DNA of 10,203 nucleotides. Source: an uncultured Phascolarctobacterium sp. Its GTDB lineage: Bacteria; Bacillota; Negativicutes; Acidaminococcales; Acidaminococcaceae. The translations under genes and the position numbers were made by a program. Shown here one piece after another: positions 1 to 6,574 of this stretch. The notes beneath the pieces are model-generated. The model was not told where the DNA came from and ran no database searches. It was given only the letters and a program-made list of their open reading frames with translations. The stretch is from the NCBI GenBank assembly GCA_900551335.1, contig URVO01000031.1, positions 1 to 10,203 on the forward strand. Direction: 5' to 3'. How positions within the stretch are numbered: position 1 is the stretch's first letter; the number at the start of each line of letters is the position of its first letter.

Positions 1-1086
1 TATAAAGACATGCCGTTCTCTATGAGATTTGGTTCTTTCTTAAATACTAACGATGAGCATAAATTTAAAAAGTTAGTTATTGAAGGCAAGGACACCTATA
101 CAGCTAATGAAAGCAACAAGATTACTTATGGCGCTGAATATAAGCATGAAACCTCTGATAGAACCTATCGTTCCTTATTCCTGCCTGTAATGCCTTGGGG
201 TGTTGGAGTTTCCAATCATTCTATTGATACCTATGCTGCTTATGTTCAGGATGAAATTCAGGTTAATGATAAATTATTAGTTATTCCTGCCTTACGTTGG
301 GATTATCATGACCAATTCGGTAGTGAAATTACTGCTAAACTTGGTTCTACTTATAGCTTAAATGCTAATAATAGAATTAAATTTAATGTTGGTACTGGCT
401 ACCGTGCACCGACTTTATATGAACTTTATGCTAACATGCAAAAAGCAATGGGTGGTATGACGGTTAATGTTGTTGGTAATCCTGATTTACAGCCTGAAAA
501 ATCTTTTGATGTAGATATTGCTTTAGAGGGTGAAGCTGGTAAGGCAAACTATAAGGTTTCTCCGTTCTACAATAGAATCAAGGATATGATTAATGGCTCT
601 GATACTAAATATTATGATGCAGATGGTAATTTGCTGCCTAGGTATATGCCTGGTGTTGCTGCTCGTGCTGACAGCAGCTATGAAAATATTAATAAAGCAG
701 AGATTTATGGTACAGAAGTAGAGCTTGGTTATAATTTTGACAATCATTGGAATGTAATGACTAACTACACTTATTTAAGTGCTAAAGATACAGATACTGA
801 TGAACGCTTATCTGGCAGAGCTAAGCATTCTGGTGCTGTTAAATTGAGCTGGACGGATGCGCAGGAAAATCCGTTGACTGCAACCTTAGCTAATAAATGG
901 TATGTTGATTATCGTTATTCTGGCGAAGATTATACATATAATACTGTTAACTTCATTGTTGACAAAGAGGTCAATAAAAACTTCCGCGTTTATGCTGGCG
1001 TAGATAACATCTTTGATAAGGATCTTGGTGAAAACCTGTGGCTGGATGGCCGCATGTGGCGCGCTGGTGCTGAGTGGACCTTCTAA
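1..1086 (+). CDS. TonB-dependent outer-membrane receptor, C-terminal beta-barrel (5' partial)
   Basis: This is the last 361 codons of a TonB-dependent receptor; the frame is open from base 1, so signal peptide, TonB box and plug domain lie outside the window. What is visible is barrel sequence: alternating polar/hydrophobic strands, the family-typical stretch GTGYRAPTLYELY followed by GNPDLQPEKS, and a terminal strand ending in AEWTF, whose final Phe fits the signal for outer-membrane assembly. Such receptors bind siderophores, haem or cobamides and import them using TonB energy. The general look is that of the BtuB/haem/siderophore receptors, but the ligand cannot be read from this part. The TonB motor genes follow on the same strand. 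Codons favour A/T third positions (TTA, GTT, GCT, GGT) far more than the GC-rich genes downstream, which could mean strong expression or separate ancestry. Confidence 0.9.
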   Translation, partial: YKDMPFSMRFGSFLNTNDEHKFKKLVIEGKDTYTANESNKITYGAEYKHETSDRTYRSLFLPVMPWGVGVSNHSIDTYAAYVQDEIQVNDKLLVIPALRWDYHDQFGSEITAKLGSTYSLNANNRIKFNVGTGYRAPTLYELYANMQKAMGGMTVNVVGNPDLQPEKSFDVDIALEGEAGKANYKVSPFYNRIKDMINGSDTKYYDADGNLLPRYMPGVAARADSSYENINKAEIYGTEVELGYNFDNHWNVMTNYTYLSAKDTDTDERLSGRAKHSGAVKLSWTDAQENPLTATLANKWYVDYRYSGEDYTYNTVNFIVDKEVNKNFRVYAGVDNIFDKDLGENLWLDGRMWRAGAEWTF

Positions 1087-1120
1087 TTTAGTTCACATCA
1101 TACTCCTATTTCCATAAAAC

Positions 1121-1158
1121 GCATACTGCTCCCTTCTGTACTTTGGGGAGCAGTATGC
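1121..1158 (+). other. Perfect 13-bp stem-loop between receptor gene and exbB
   Basis: GCATACTGCTCCC (1121-1133) pairs perfectly with 1146-1158 around a 12-nt loop. The sequence after the stem on the plus strand is not a T-run, so it is a poor classical terminator. It could stabilise the 3' end of the receptor mRNA, be a processing point that sets receptor above motor expression, or be a weak or Rho-assisted terminator. I see no convincing -35/-10 pair between 1087 and 1204, which favours partial read-through into exbB. Confidence 0.6.
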
Positions 1159-1204
1159 ACCTCCTGTAAAAGTACGACAGCATTTGTAGATTTGTGAGGA
1201 AAAT

Positions 1205-1825
1205 ATGCAGGCAATAACAGATTTAATAATGTACTTTCATAAGGGCGGCCTGGTCATGTGGCCTTTGCTCGCCTGTTCTATAACTGTGATAGCAATCGCC
1301 ATTGAGCGGTTTATATATTATAAGGGCGCAGACAGCGGCGCGGCGTTCGCCGCCAGCTATTGTGCGACGGTGCGCGGCAGGGATATCGCGGCGGCGACAG
1401 AGCTGGCGCGTAAGGCTGACGGAGCGTGTGCGCAGCTTTTGGCTGACGCGGTGGACAACAGCGACAGCAGGGAGGAGCTGAGCGCATTTCTTGAAAGCCG
1501 TGCCGGGATTTTTATGGCGACGCTGCGTGACAAGCTGGATTACCTGGGCATTATCGTGACGATGTCGCCGCTTTTGGGCCTTTTGGGTACGATTGTGGGC
1601 ATGATTGGCGCGTTCAGTATTTTTAATGTGCAGGAGGGTGCGCCGCTGGCGATTACAGGCGGCATTGGCGAGGCGCTGATTGCGACGGCGACCGGCCTTT
1701 GCGTGGCGATTATGTCGCTGTGTGCACATTCCTATTTTGCTCACCGCATGGACAATATGATTACGGATTTGGAGCAGTGCTGCAGTGCGCTGCTGGAGGC
1801 AAAGACGAGGAGTGCAAGGTCATGA
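1205..1825 (+). CDS. exbB: ExbB-type proton channel subunit (MotA/TolQ/ExbB family)
   Basis: A 206-residue inner-membrane protein that forms the proton-conducting stator with ExbD and powers TonB. Hydrophobic segments at about residues 15-37, 112-140 and 157-178 give the three-helix ExbB topology, with a cytoplasmic region between the first two. The conserved core is clear: GLLGTIVGMIGAF (about 125-137) and GGIGEALIATATGL (about 152-165), including Glu156 and Thr129/Thr161-163 in the pore helices. The ATG at 1205 follows GAGGA (1196-1200). The gene ends inside the start of exbD (ATGA overlap), so the two are translationally coupled. TolQ is the main alternative, but the receptor on one side and exbD-tonB on the other favour ExbB. 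Confidence 0.92.
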   Translation: MQAITDLIMYFHKGGLVMWPLLACSITVIAIAIERFIYYKGADSGAAFAASYCATVRGRDIAAATELARKADGACAQLLADAVDNSDSREELSAFLESRAGIFMATLRDKLDYLGIIVTMSPLLGLLGTIVGMIGAFSIFNVQEGAPLAITGGIGEALIATATGLCVAIMSLCAHSYFAHRMDNMITDLEQCCSALLEAKTRSARS

Positions 1826-2229
1826 GGCTGCGAGATGTGCGTGCAAGAAAAACGCCGCCGCTGATGATTATTCCGATGATTGATATTATGTTCTTCCTCC
1901 TGGTCTTTTTTATGCTGAGTACTATGTATATGATTGACCTGAAGACGATTCCCGTGAAGCTGCCGCAGGCGAAGAATGCGGCGACGGATACGACGACTAC
2001 GTTTGCTGTGACGATGAAGGCGGATGGCAGCGTGTATCTGGGCGAGGCGCAGACGGATGTGGAGACATTGGTTTTGCAGGCAGCTTTGGAGCAGAAGAAG
2101 AACAAAAGCTTTGCTGTGGTTATCCGCGCGGAAAAGGCGCTGGAATACGGCGAGGTGATCAAGCTGGTGGATAGGCTGAAGGGCGCAGGTGTGTCGCGCT
2201 TTGGTCTGGCGACGGATGGCGGTAAATGA
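1822..2229 (+). CDS. exbD: ExbD-type biopolymer transport protein
   Basis: A 135-residue protein with the ExbD/TolR plan: short basic cytoplasmic N-terminus, one transmembrane helix (about residues 14-35, in PMIDIMFFLLVFFML) and a periplasmic domain. Asp21 within that helix is the family's essential proton-carrying aspartate. The frame opens further upstream inside exbB, but ATG 1822 is chosen because GAGGAG (1807-1812) precedes it by 9 nt, it overlaps the exbB stop as ATGA, and the protein then begins with the expected basic leader. The stop overlaps the tonB start. Its role is to transmit the proton motive force with ExbB to TonB. Confidence 0.92.
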   Translation: MRLRDVRARKTPPLMIIPMIDIMFFLLVFFMLSTMYMIDLKTIPVKLPQAKNAATDTTTTFAVTMKADGSVYLGEAQTDVETLVLQAALEQKKNKSFAVVIRAEKALEYGEVIKLVDRLKGAGVSRFGLATDGGK

Positions 2230-3011
2230 AAATGAAGCAGATTGAAAGGCTGCAGGCGAAGGCACGCCAGCGCTTTGGCTTTTGCGGCTCGGTGGTGATA
2301 CATTTTATTTTGTTTGTCGTGCTGGCGTTTTCCGGCGTCTTGGCGATGCAGCCACCTGCTGCGCAGGAGGATACGGTCGTATTTTTTGACGCCGGAGGCG
2401 ATGGTGGCGGCGGTGGCGACGAGGCCGCGGAAGCGGACGTTGACGCTGGCGAGGAGCAGGCCGAGGACGTTGTGACCGAGGAAACGATTACGCTGCCGGA
2501 TGGCCGCGTGGAGCATAAGCAGGTCGTGCAGCATGTAGTGAAAAAGCATGCTTCTGCTGCTAGCAAAAAGGGCAGCGGCTCTGGCAGCGGCGGCGGTCAG
2601 GGAACAGGCCATGGCAGCGGTAAGGGCAGCGGCACCGGTCCCGGCAGCGGCAGTGGCTCCGGCGGCGGACACGGCGCAGGGCAGGGCACGGGCATTGGCG
2701 ACGGCTCTGGCCCCGGTATTGCACGCAATCCGAAGGTGCCGCCGCGTGCTACCGCAACGTCGGCACCGTATTATCCGCCGGCGCTGCGAGATGCCGGCGT
2801 GGGCGGACGCGTGGTTGTCCGTGGCGTTATCGGTATCGATGGCCGCGTGGAGAGCGCGGTGGTGGTGCGCTCGAGCGGCAACAGTACGCTGGATAACAAT
2901 GCGCTGAGCGCGTTTTATAAGTGGCGCTTCAGTGCGGCGAAGAATGACGCGGGGCAGAAGGTGCGCTGTTACTTTGTGCAGGGCTTCCCCTTTGTGATAG
3001 AATACAAGTAG
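2226..3011 (+). CDS. tonB: TonB energy transducer with Gly/Ser-rich linker
   Basis: A 261-residue TonB-type protein. Residues about 20-40 form the single N-terminal membrane anchor. Then come an acidic Gly-rich patch (about 55-82), a Lys/His stretch, a Gly/Ser linker (about 116-164, 27 of 49 residues Gly) and a C-terminal TonB domain from about 170, with the recognisable PPALRDAGVGGRVVVRGVI segment and a terminal hydrophobic strand. It spans the periplasm and touches receptor TonB boxes to drive import. Most TonB proteins span the periplasm with a Pro/Lys/Glu-rich segment, so the Gly/Ser linker is atypical. The start overlaps the exbD stop (ATGA); an ATG two codons later is possible. The local ribosome site is weak, suggesting coupling. 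Confidence 0.88.
   Translation: MKMKQIERLQAKARQRFGFCGSVVIHFILFVVLAFSGVLAMQPPAAQEDTVVFFDAGGDGGGGGDEAAEADVDAGEEQAEDVVTEETITLPDGRVEHKQVVQHVVKKHASAASKKGSGSGSGGGQGTGHGSGKGSGTGPGSGSGSGGGHGAGQGTGIGDGSGPGIARNPKVPPRATATSAPYYPPALRDAGVGGRVVVRGVIGIDGRVESAVVVRSSGNSTLDNNALSAFYKWRFSAAKNDAGQKVRCYFVQGFPFVIEYK
2571..2717 (+). repeat. Low-complexity Gly/Ser coding repeat in tonB
   Basis: An irregular run of GGC/AGC codons encodes alternating Gly-Ser, Gly-Thr and Gly-His units with occasional Lys or Pro. It has no fixed period, so it is low-complexity rather than a true tandem array. Such tracts commonly vary in length between strains. Confidence 0.75.
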
Positions 3012-3066
3012 AAAATAGTGGAAGCAGCTTGGCACTTCTCAATATATTATACGAAGGAGAAAACAC

Positions 3067-3831
3067 ATGAGAAAAATTGCAATATATGGCAAGGGTGGTA
3101 TTGGCAAGTCTACAACCACCTCCAACTTATCTGCGGCGCTGGCGCTGCAGGGCTACAGGGTTATGCAGGTTGGCTGCGACCCGAAGAGCGATAGCACGAA
3201 GAACCTGATGCAGGGCAAGCGTATTCCGACGGTGCTGGAGCAGCTGAAGGCCAAGGGCGAGGCGCTGCAGCTGGAGGACATTGTGTTCGAAGGCTTTGGC
3301 GGCGTGCTGTGCGTGGAGGCAGGCGGACCGACGCCGGGCATTGGCTGCGCGGGCCGTGGCATTATCTCGGCGTTCGAGAAGCTGGCAGAGCTGGAGGCCT
3401 TTGAAACATATAAGCCTGACATCGTTATTTATGACGTTTTGGGCGACGTGGTGTGCGGCGGCTTTGCGATGCCGATTCGCGGCGGCTATGCACGCGAGGT
3501 GTTCATCGTTTCGTCTGGTGAAATGATGGCACTGTATGCAGCAAGCAATATTGCCCAGGCAATAAAAAACTTTGGCCGTCGTGGTTATGCTCGTCTGAAG
3601 GGCATTATTCTCAACGCCAAAAATATCGAAAATGAGCAGGAGCTGGTGGCGAAGGCGGCAGAGGAAATCGGCACGGAGGTTGTGCAATATGTTCCGCGCA
3701 GCGGCGATATCCAGATGGCCGAAAACCTGGGCGGTACGGTGAGCGAATTCGTCAAGGATTCTCCGATGGTGCAGGTATATAATGAGCTGGCGGCGCGTGT
3801 GCTGGAGCTCAGCGAGAACGAAGAGGAGTAG
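3067..3831 (+). CDS. NifH/BchL-like Fe-protein ATPase
   Basis: A 254-residue P-loop ATPase of the nitrogenase Fe-protein family, slightly shorter than NifH (about 290). Visible in order: P-loop GKGGIGKST (8-16), switch [10 protein letters not shown] (36-44), [12 protein letters not shown] with Cys94 and Arg97, and switch [13 protein letters not shown] with Cys130. Cys94 and Cys130 are the two ligands each monomer gives to the [4Fe-4S] cluster bridging the homodimer; Arg97 sits where NifH is ADP-ribosylated in some diazotrophs. These residues imply a working ATP-driven single-electron donor for the two downstream subunits. ATG 3067 has AAGGAG (3054-3059) 7 nt upstream. It lies 55 bp after tonB and 3 bp before the D-like gene. 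True NifH is unlikely because of its partners. Confidence 0.92.
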   Translation: MRKIAIYGKGGIGKSTTTSNLSAALALQGYRVMQVGCDPKSDSTKNLMQGKRIPTVLEQLKAKGEALQLEDIVFEGFGGVLCVEAGGPTPGIGCAGRGIISAFEKLAELEAFETYKPDIVIYDVLGDVVCGGFAMPIRGGYAREVFIVSSGEMMALYAASNIAQAIKNFGRRGYARLKGIILNAKNIENEQELVAKAAEEIGTEVVQYVPRSGDIQMAENLGGTVSEFVKDSPMVQVYNELAARVLELSENEEE

Positions 3832-3834
3832 GCT

Positions 3835-5337
3835 ATGGGCATAAAAGAAGAGGCAATGTGGAAGATGGCGGAGAAAATGGGCATGCCCAAAAGCGCCATT
3901 GAAGCGATAAAGGCAAAGCAGAAGCAGGGCGGTAAGACCGCGATGCCAGACATGGGCAAGATGATGTCGATGATGAAGGGCGATAAGCAGGATGAAATGC
4001 GCAAAATGGCGGAGAAGATGGGGATGCCGCCAAAGGCTGTGGGCATGGACGGCAACGAGCTTTTAGGCCGTCTGAACCGTTTAAGCAGGGTGCAGACGAT
4101 TAAGGACGTGCCGCAGCTGACGACGGCGCTCTTCCCGGGCACGCACTGTCCGCTGATGGGCGCGGCAATGATTGCGGGCGGCATAGATGATTGCCTGCTT
4201 GTCATCGTGGGCACGGACGAATGCAGCTATTATACCAAGAGCCTCACCATTAACGAGCGCTATGGAGGCATTGCGGGACGCTGCGTTTCCGTTGTGCTTG
4301 ACAGTCACGATGTGACATTCGGCAGCACGGAGAGTATGCACAAGGCTTTTGCGGAAATTATGGCAGAGTACCAGCCTAAGTGCGTTATGCTTGTGACCAC
4401 CTGCGTAATCGAGGTTATTGGCGACGATTATGACGCTATTGCTGACGAGCTGACGAAAAAATATAACATTCCCGTATTACCGGTGCACACGGAGCATTTT
4501 AAATGCGAGGATCACTTCCCGGGCTTTGAGCGGGCGATTACGGCCTGCCAGCGCATTATGCAGCCGCAGGAGAGCGACGGCAGCGTGAACGTGCTGGGTC
4601 AGCGGATGGGCAACTTTGCGGATACAGAGCTGCATAGGCTTTTGGCAGAGGCAGGCGTGAAAATCGGCGTGCAGCTGCCTAGCGGCTGCACGACTGAGGA
4701 AATCCGCCGCGCTCCGGCGGCGAAGGTAAACATCGTCGTGCATGATATTGCGCTGCCGCTGGCGCAGGCGATGCAGGAGCAATATGGCATTCCCTATGTC
4801 TATTTCAACCGCTTCGCCGCACCGGAGAAGGTTTTGCAGGCTTATCAGCATTTGTTTAACTATCTGGAGCTGCCGCTGCCGGCAGAGGTGGACGCTATGC
4901 TTGCGGCGTGCAAGGAGCAGGAGGAGCAGCTGCGGCCGTTGGTGCAGGGCGTGCCCTATATCTATGGCAATACGCAATATGACTGCTTTGAGCTCAACAG
5001 CTATCTGTGCAGTCTGGGCCTGGTGCCGCAGCTTATCCAAAGCAATCATCTGCGTGAGGATAATTTCGCGGATATCCAGAGCATTTTGGAGCATGCTGAT
5101 CCGTACATCTGCAAGGCGGCGAATATCGCACCGCTGCAATATGTATATGATGTGCTGCATCCGTGGTTCTATATGGGCCATGAGTTTGGCGACCGTCTGC
5201 GTGCGAAGGGGATAGCGCTGCTGCATAGCGATCCTGCCGGCAAAATGCTGGGCTTTGAGTGCAGCAGCTTCCTGCTGCAGGCGGTGGCGAAGGCAGTGAG
5301 CAATGCCAAAAAGTTCAGAGAGGAGGCTGGCCTGTGA
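3835..5337 (+). CDS. NifD/BchN-like catalytic subunit with Met-rich N-terminal extension
   Basis: A 500-residue protein of the nitrogenase component 1 family. Residues 1 to about 80 are an extra Met-rich, charged segment containing KMAEKMGMP twice (10-18 and 57-65). The component-1 fold follows. Cys105 (GTHCPLMGA), Cys130 (GTDECSYY) and Cys190 (TTCVIEVIGDD) match the three P-cluster cysteines of NifD by motif context. The NifD FeMo-cofactor ligands are not kept: the Cys275 region reads VNIVVHDIALP (His303 nearby) and the His442 region reads GKMLGF (Leu472). It should therefore bind an Fe-S cluster and reduce something other than N2. Other cysteines include Cys285 and Cys476. ATG 3835 follows GAGGAG (3823-3828), which lies within the last codons of the NifH-like gene; its stop overlaps the K-like start. 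Confidence 0.88.
   Translation: MGIKEEAMWKMAEKMGMPKSAIEAIKAKQKQGGKTAMPDMGKMMSMMKGDKQDEMRKMAEKMGMPPKAVGMDGNELLGRLNRLSRVQTIKDVPQLTTALFPGTHCPLMGAAMIAGGIDDCLLVIVGTDECSYYTKSLTINERYGGIAGRCVSVVLDSHDVTFGSTESMHKAFAEIMAEYQPKCVMLVTTCVIEVIGDDYDAIADELTKKYNIPVLPVHTEHFKCEDHFPGFERAITACQRIMQPQESDGSVNVLGQRMGNFADTELHRLLAEAGVKIGVQLPSGCTTEEIRRAPAAKVNIVVHDIALPLAQAMQEQYGIPYVYFNRFAAPEKVLQAYQHLFNYLELPLPAEVDAMLAACKEQEEQLRPLVQGVPYIYGNTQYDCFELNSYLCSLGLVPQLIQSNHLREDNFADIQSILEHADPYICKAANIAPLQYVYDVLHPWFYMGHEFGDRLRAKGIALLHSDPAGKMLGFECSSFLLQAVAKAVSNAKKFREEAGL
3862..3888 (+). repeat. Repeat copy 1 encoding KMAEKMGMP
   Basis: First of two copies of a nine-residue unit in the N-terminal extension of the D-like protein (residues 10-18), followed by Lys-Ser-Ala-Ile. 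The two copies are identical in protein and differ at 4 of 27 bases, mostly third positions. Confidence 0.8.
4003..4029 (+). repeat. Repeat copy 2 encoding KMAEKMGMP
   Basis: Second copy (residues 57-65), 141 bp after the first, followed by Pro-Lys-Ala-Val. The synonymous differences from copy 1 suggest an old duplication kept by selection on the protein, not a recent slip. Confidence 0.8.
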
Positions 5338-6557
5338 GCTTAGTAAGATTTTTACCGACACCGTCGGACAGAATGGGGATTATCTGGAGCCTTTTGGCTG
5401 TGCAGGGCGCGATTGTGCTGGAATACGGTCCGGCGGGCACGACGCACTACAGCATGGGCTTATATGGCGGCCTGGGCCTGCGCTTTCAAAACCGTCTCTT
5501 TACCACGCATATGAGCGAGGACGACGTGGTTATGGGTGACGTGACGCGTCTGGAGGAGGCGCTGGTGGAGCTGGATAAAAATTATGCACCGAAGGTCATC
5601 TTCGTGGTGGCCTCCTCCGTAACTGCCGTTATCGGCACAGATATCAAGGGCGTGTGCCGCTATATGCAAAATGAGGTCAAGGCTAAGCTGGTGGCCTTTG
5701 AGCAGGGCGGCTTCCGCGGTGATTACAGCGTCGGCCTTGCCGAAACGTATAAACTGCTCGTGCGCAATCTGCCGCAGAAGGGCGTGGCGCAGGAAAAGGG
5801 CGTGTACAACATCATCGGCGCGTCGGCGTGGCGCTACCGTATGGCGAGCGATATCTGGGAGGTGAAGAGCCTGCTCAGTGAAGCGCTGGGCCTGAGCTGC
5901 AACGCCTGCCTTTGCTGCGACACGAGCGTCGAAGAGCTGCAGGATATGGGCAAGGCGCAGGTGAACATCGTGCTGGGCAACGAGGGCCTGGCTGCTGCGC
6001 AATATCTTGAGGAAAAATTTGGCACGCCATATGTATACGCTGCGCCCTATGGCTACAGCGGCACGGTACGCTTCTTGGAAAGCGTGGGCGAGGCTATTGG
6101 CGAGATGCCGCAGCCGCTCGTGCTGATGCGCTTGCGCATGAAGGAAAAGGGCATGTCGATGCTCAGCATGTTCGCAATGATGGGCGGCGGCAAGACTAAG
6201 CAGGCCGTTGTCAAGGGCGATTATGACCTGGTGCAGGGCGTGAGCGCCTTTCTGGAGCAGGCCGGTATCAGCGTTGTGCATAAAATGTGTGCGCACAGCC
6301 TGAAGGCTATCGCTGAGCCGGCGGCGGACGTAGAGTCCTACGCTGAGGAGGGCGAATGGCTGCAGCTAATCCGCGGCTTGCGCGATACGCTGATTTTTGC
6401 AGATGATGTGGCGCTTACGCAGGCAGATGCAAGCAATATGAAGGTGCTCATCAGCGCACCGTTTATGAACGGCGTGGTGGCAACGCACCTGCCGTTCATG
6501 GGCGAAAAGGGCGCAGATTTTCTGCTGGAGCAGATTCATGGTTATTATCAAAAGTAA
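5334..6557 (+). CDS. NifK/BchB-like subunit lacking P-cluster cysteines
   Basis: A 407-residue nitrogenase component 1 homologue, expected to pair with the D-like protein. The GTG at 5334 is chosen: AGGAGG (5321-5326) precedes it by 7 nt and it overlaps the upstream TGA, whereas an in-frame ATG at 5259 would overlap the D-like gene by 79 bp and add unrelated sequence. Aligned on its partner, the three cluster cysteines become Ser11 (PSDRMG), Thr36 (GPAGTTHY) and Ser95 (ASSVTAVIG). A compact cysteine group, CNACLCC (Cys189, 192, 194, 195), precedes DTSVEELQDMGKAQVNIVLG, in the same fold region as CTTEEIRRA of the partner. It lacks the long N-terminal extension of NifK. TAA 6557 is followed directly by the flavodoxin ribosome site, indicating one transcript. 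Substrate unknown. Confidence 0.86.
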   Translation: MSLVRFLPTPSDRMGIIWSLLAVQGAIVLEYGPAGTTHYSMGLYGGLGLRFQNRLFTTHMSEDDVVMGDVTRLEEALVELDKNYAPKVIFVVASSVTAVIGTDIKGVCRYMQNEVKAKLVAFEQGGFRGDYSVGLAETYKLLVRNLPQKGVAQEKGVYNIIGASAWRYRMASDIWEVKSLLSEALGLSCNACLCCDTSVEELQDMGKAQVNIVLGNEGLAAAQYLEEKFGTPYVYAAPYGYSGTVRFLESVGEAIGEMPQPLVLMRLRMKEKGMSMLSMFAMMGGGKTKQAVVKGDYDLVQGVSAFLEQAGISVVHKMCAHSLKAIAEPAADVESYAEEGEWLQLIRGLRDTLIFADDVALTQADASNMKVLISAPFMNGVVATHLPFMGEKGADFLLEQIHGYYQK

Positions 6558-6558
6558 A

Positions 6559-6564
6559 AGGAGG
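6559..6564 (+). promoter_or_regulatory. Shine-Dalgarno AGGAGG deciding the flavodoxin start
   Basis: A full AGGAGG lies 10 nt before ATG 6575 and only 4 nt before an in-frame TTG at 6569. Spacing and codon favour the ATG. Confidence 0.75.
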
Positions 6565-6574
6565 CAAATTGATT

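Noticed and set aside
1159..1166. Anti-Shine-Dalgarno-like ACCTCC after the stem-loop as an RNA switch for exbB
   Set aside because: The exbB ribosome site (GAGGA) could pair with it, but only a few bases are complementary and no competing structure is evident; likely chance.
1761..3035. Long minus-strand open frame opposite exbD and tonB (424 codons)
   Set aside because: Its protein is low-complexity Ala/Arg/His-rich, as expected from reading GC-rich codons backwards; the plus strand holds three well-recognised genes.
3030..3050. Sigma-54 promoter before the NifH-like gene (TGGCAC half-site)
   Set aside because: The -24 half matches, but the -12 element at the required spacing reads AATA rather than TTGC. 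A sigma-70 reading of the AT-rich stretch would put the start inside the ribosome binding site.
5259..5333. Upstream ATG start for the K-like gene
   Set aside because: It would overlap the D-like gene by 79 bp; GTG 5334 has AGGAGG at ideal spacing and abuts the D-like stop.
3067..6557. A true nitrogen-fixing nitrogenase (nifHDK)
   Set aside because: The K-like subunit lacks all P-cluster cysteines, both FeMo-cofactor ligand positions in the D-like subunit are changed, and no NifB/E/N gene is present.
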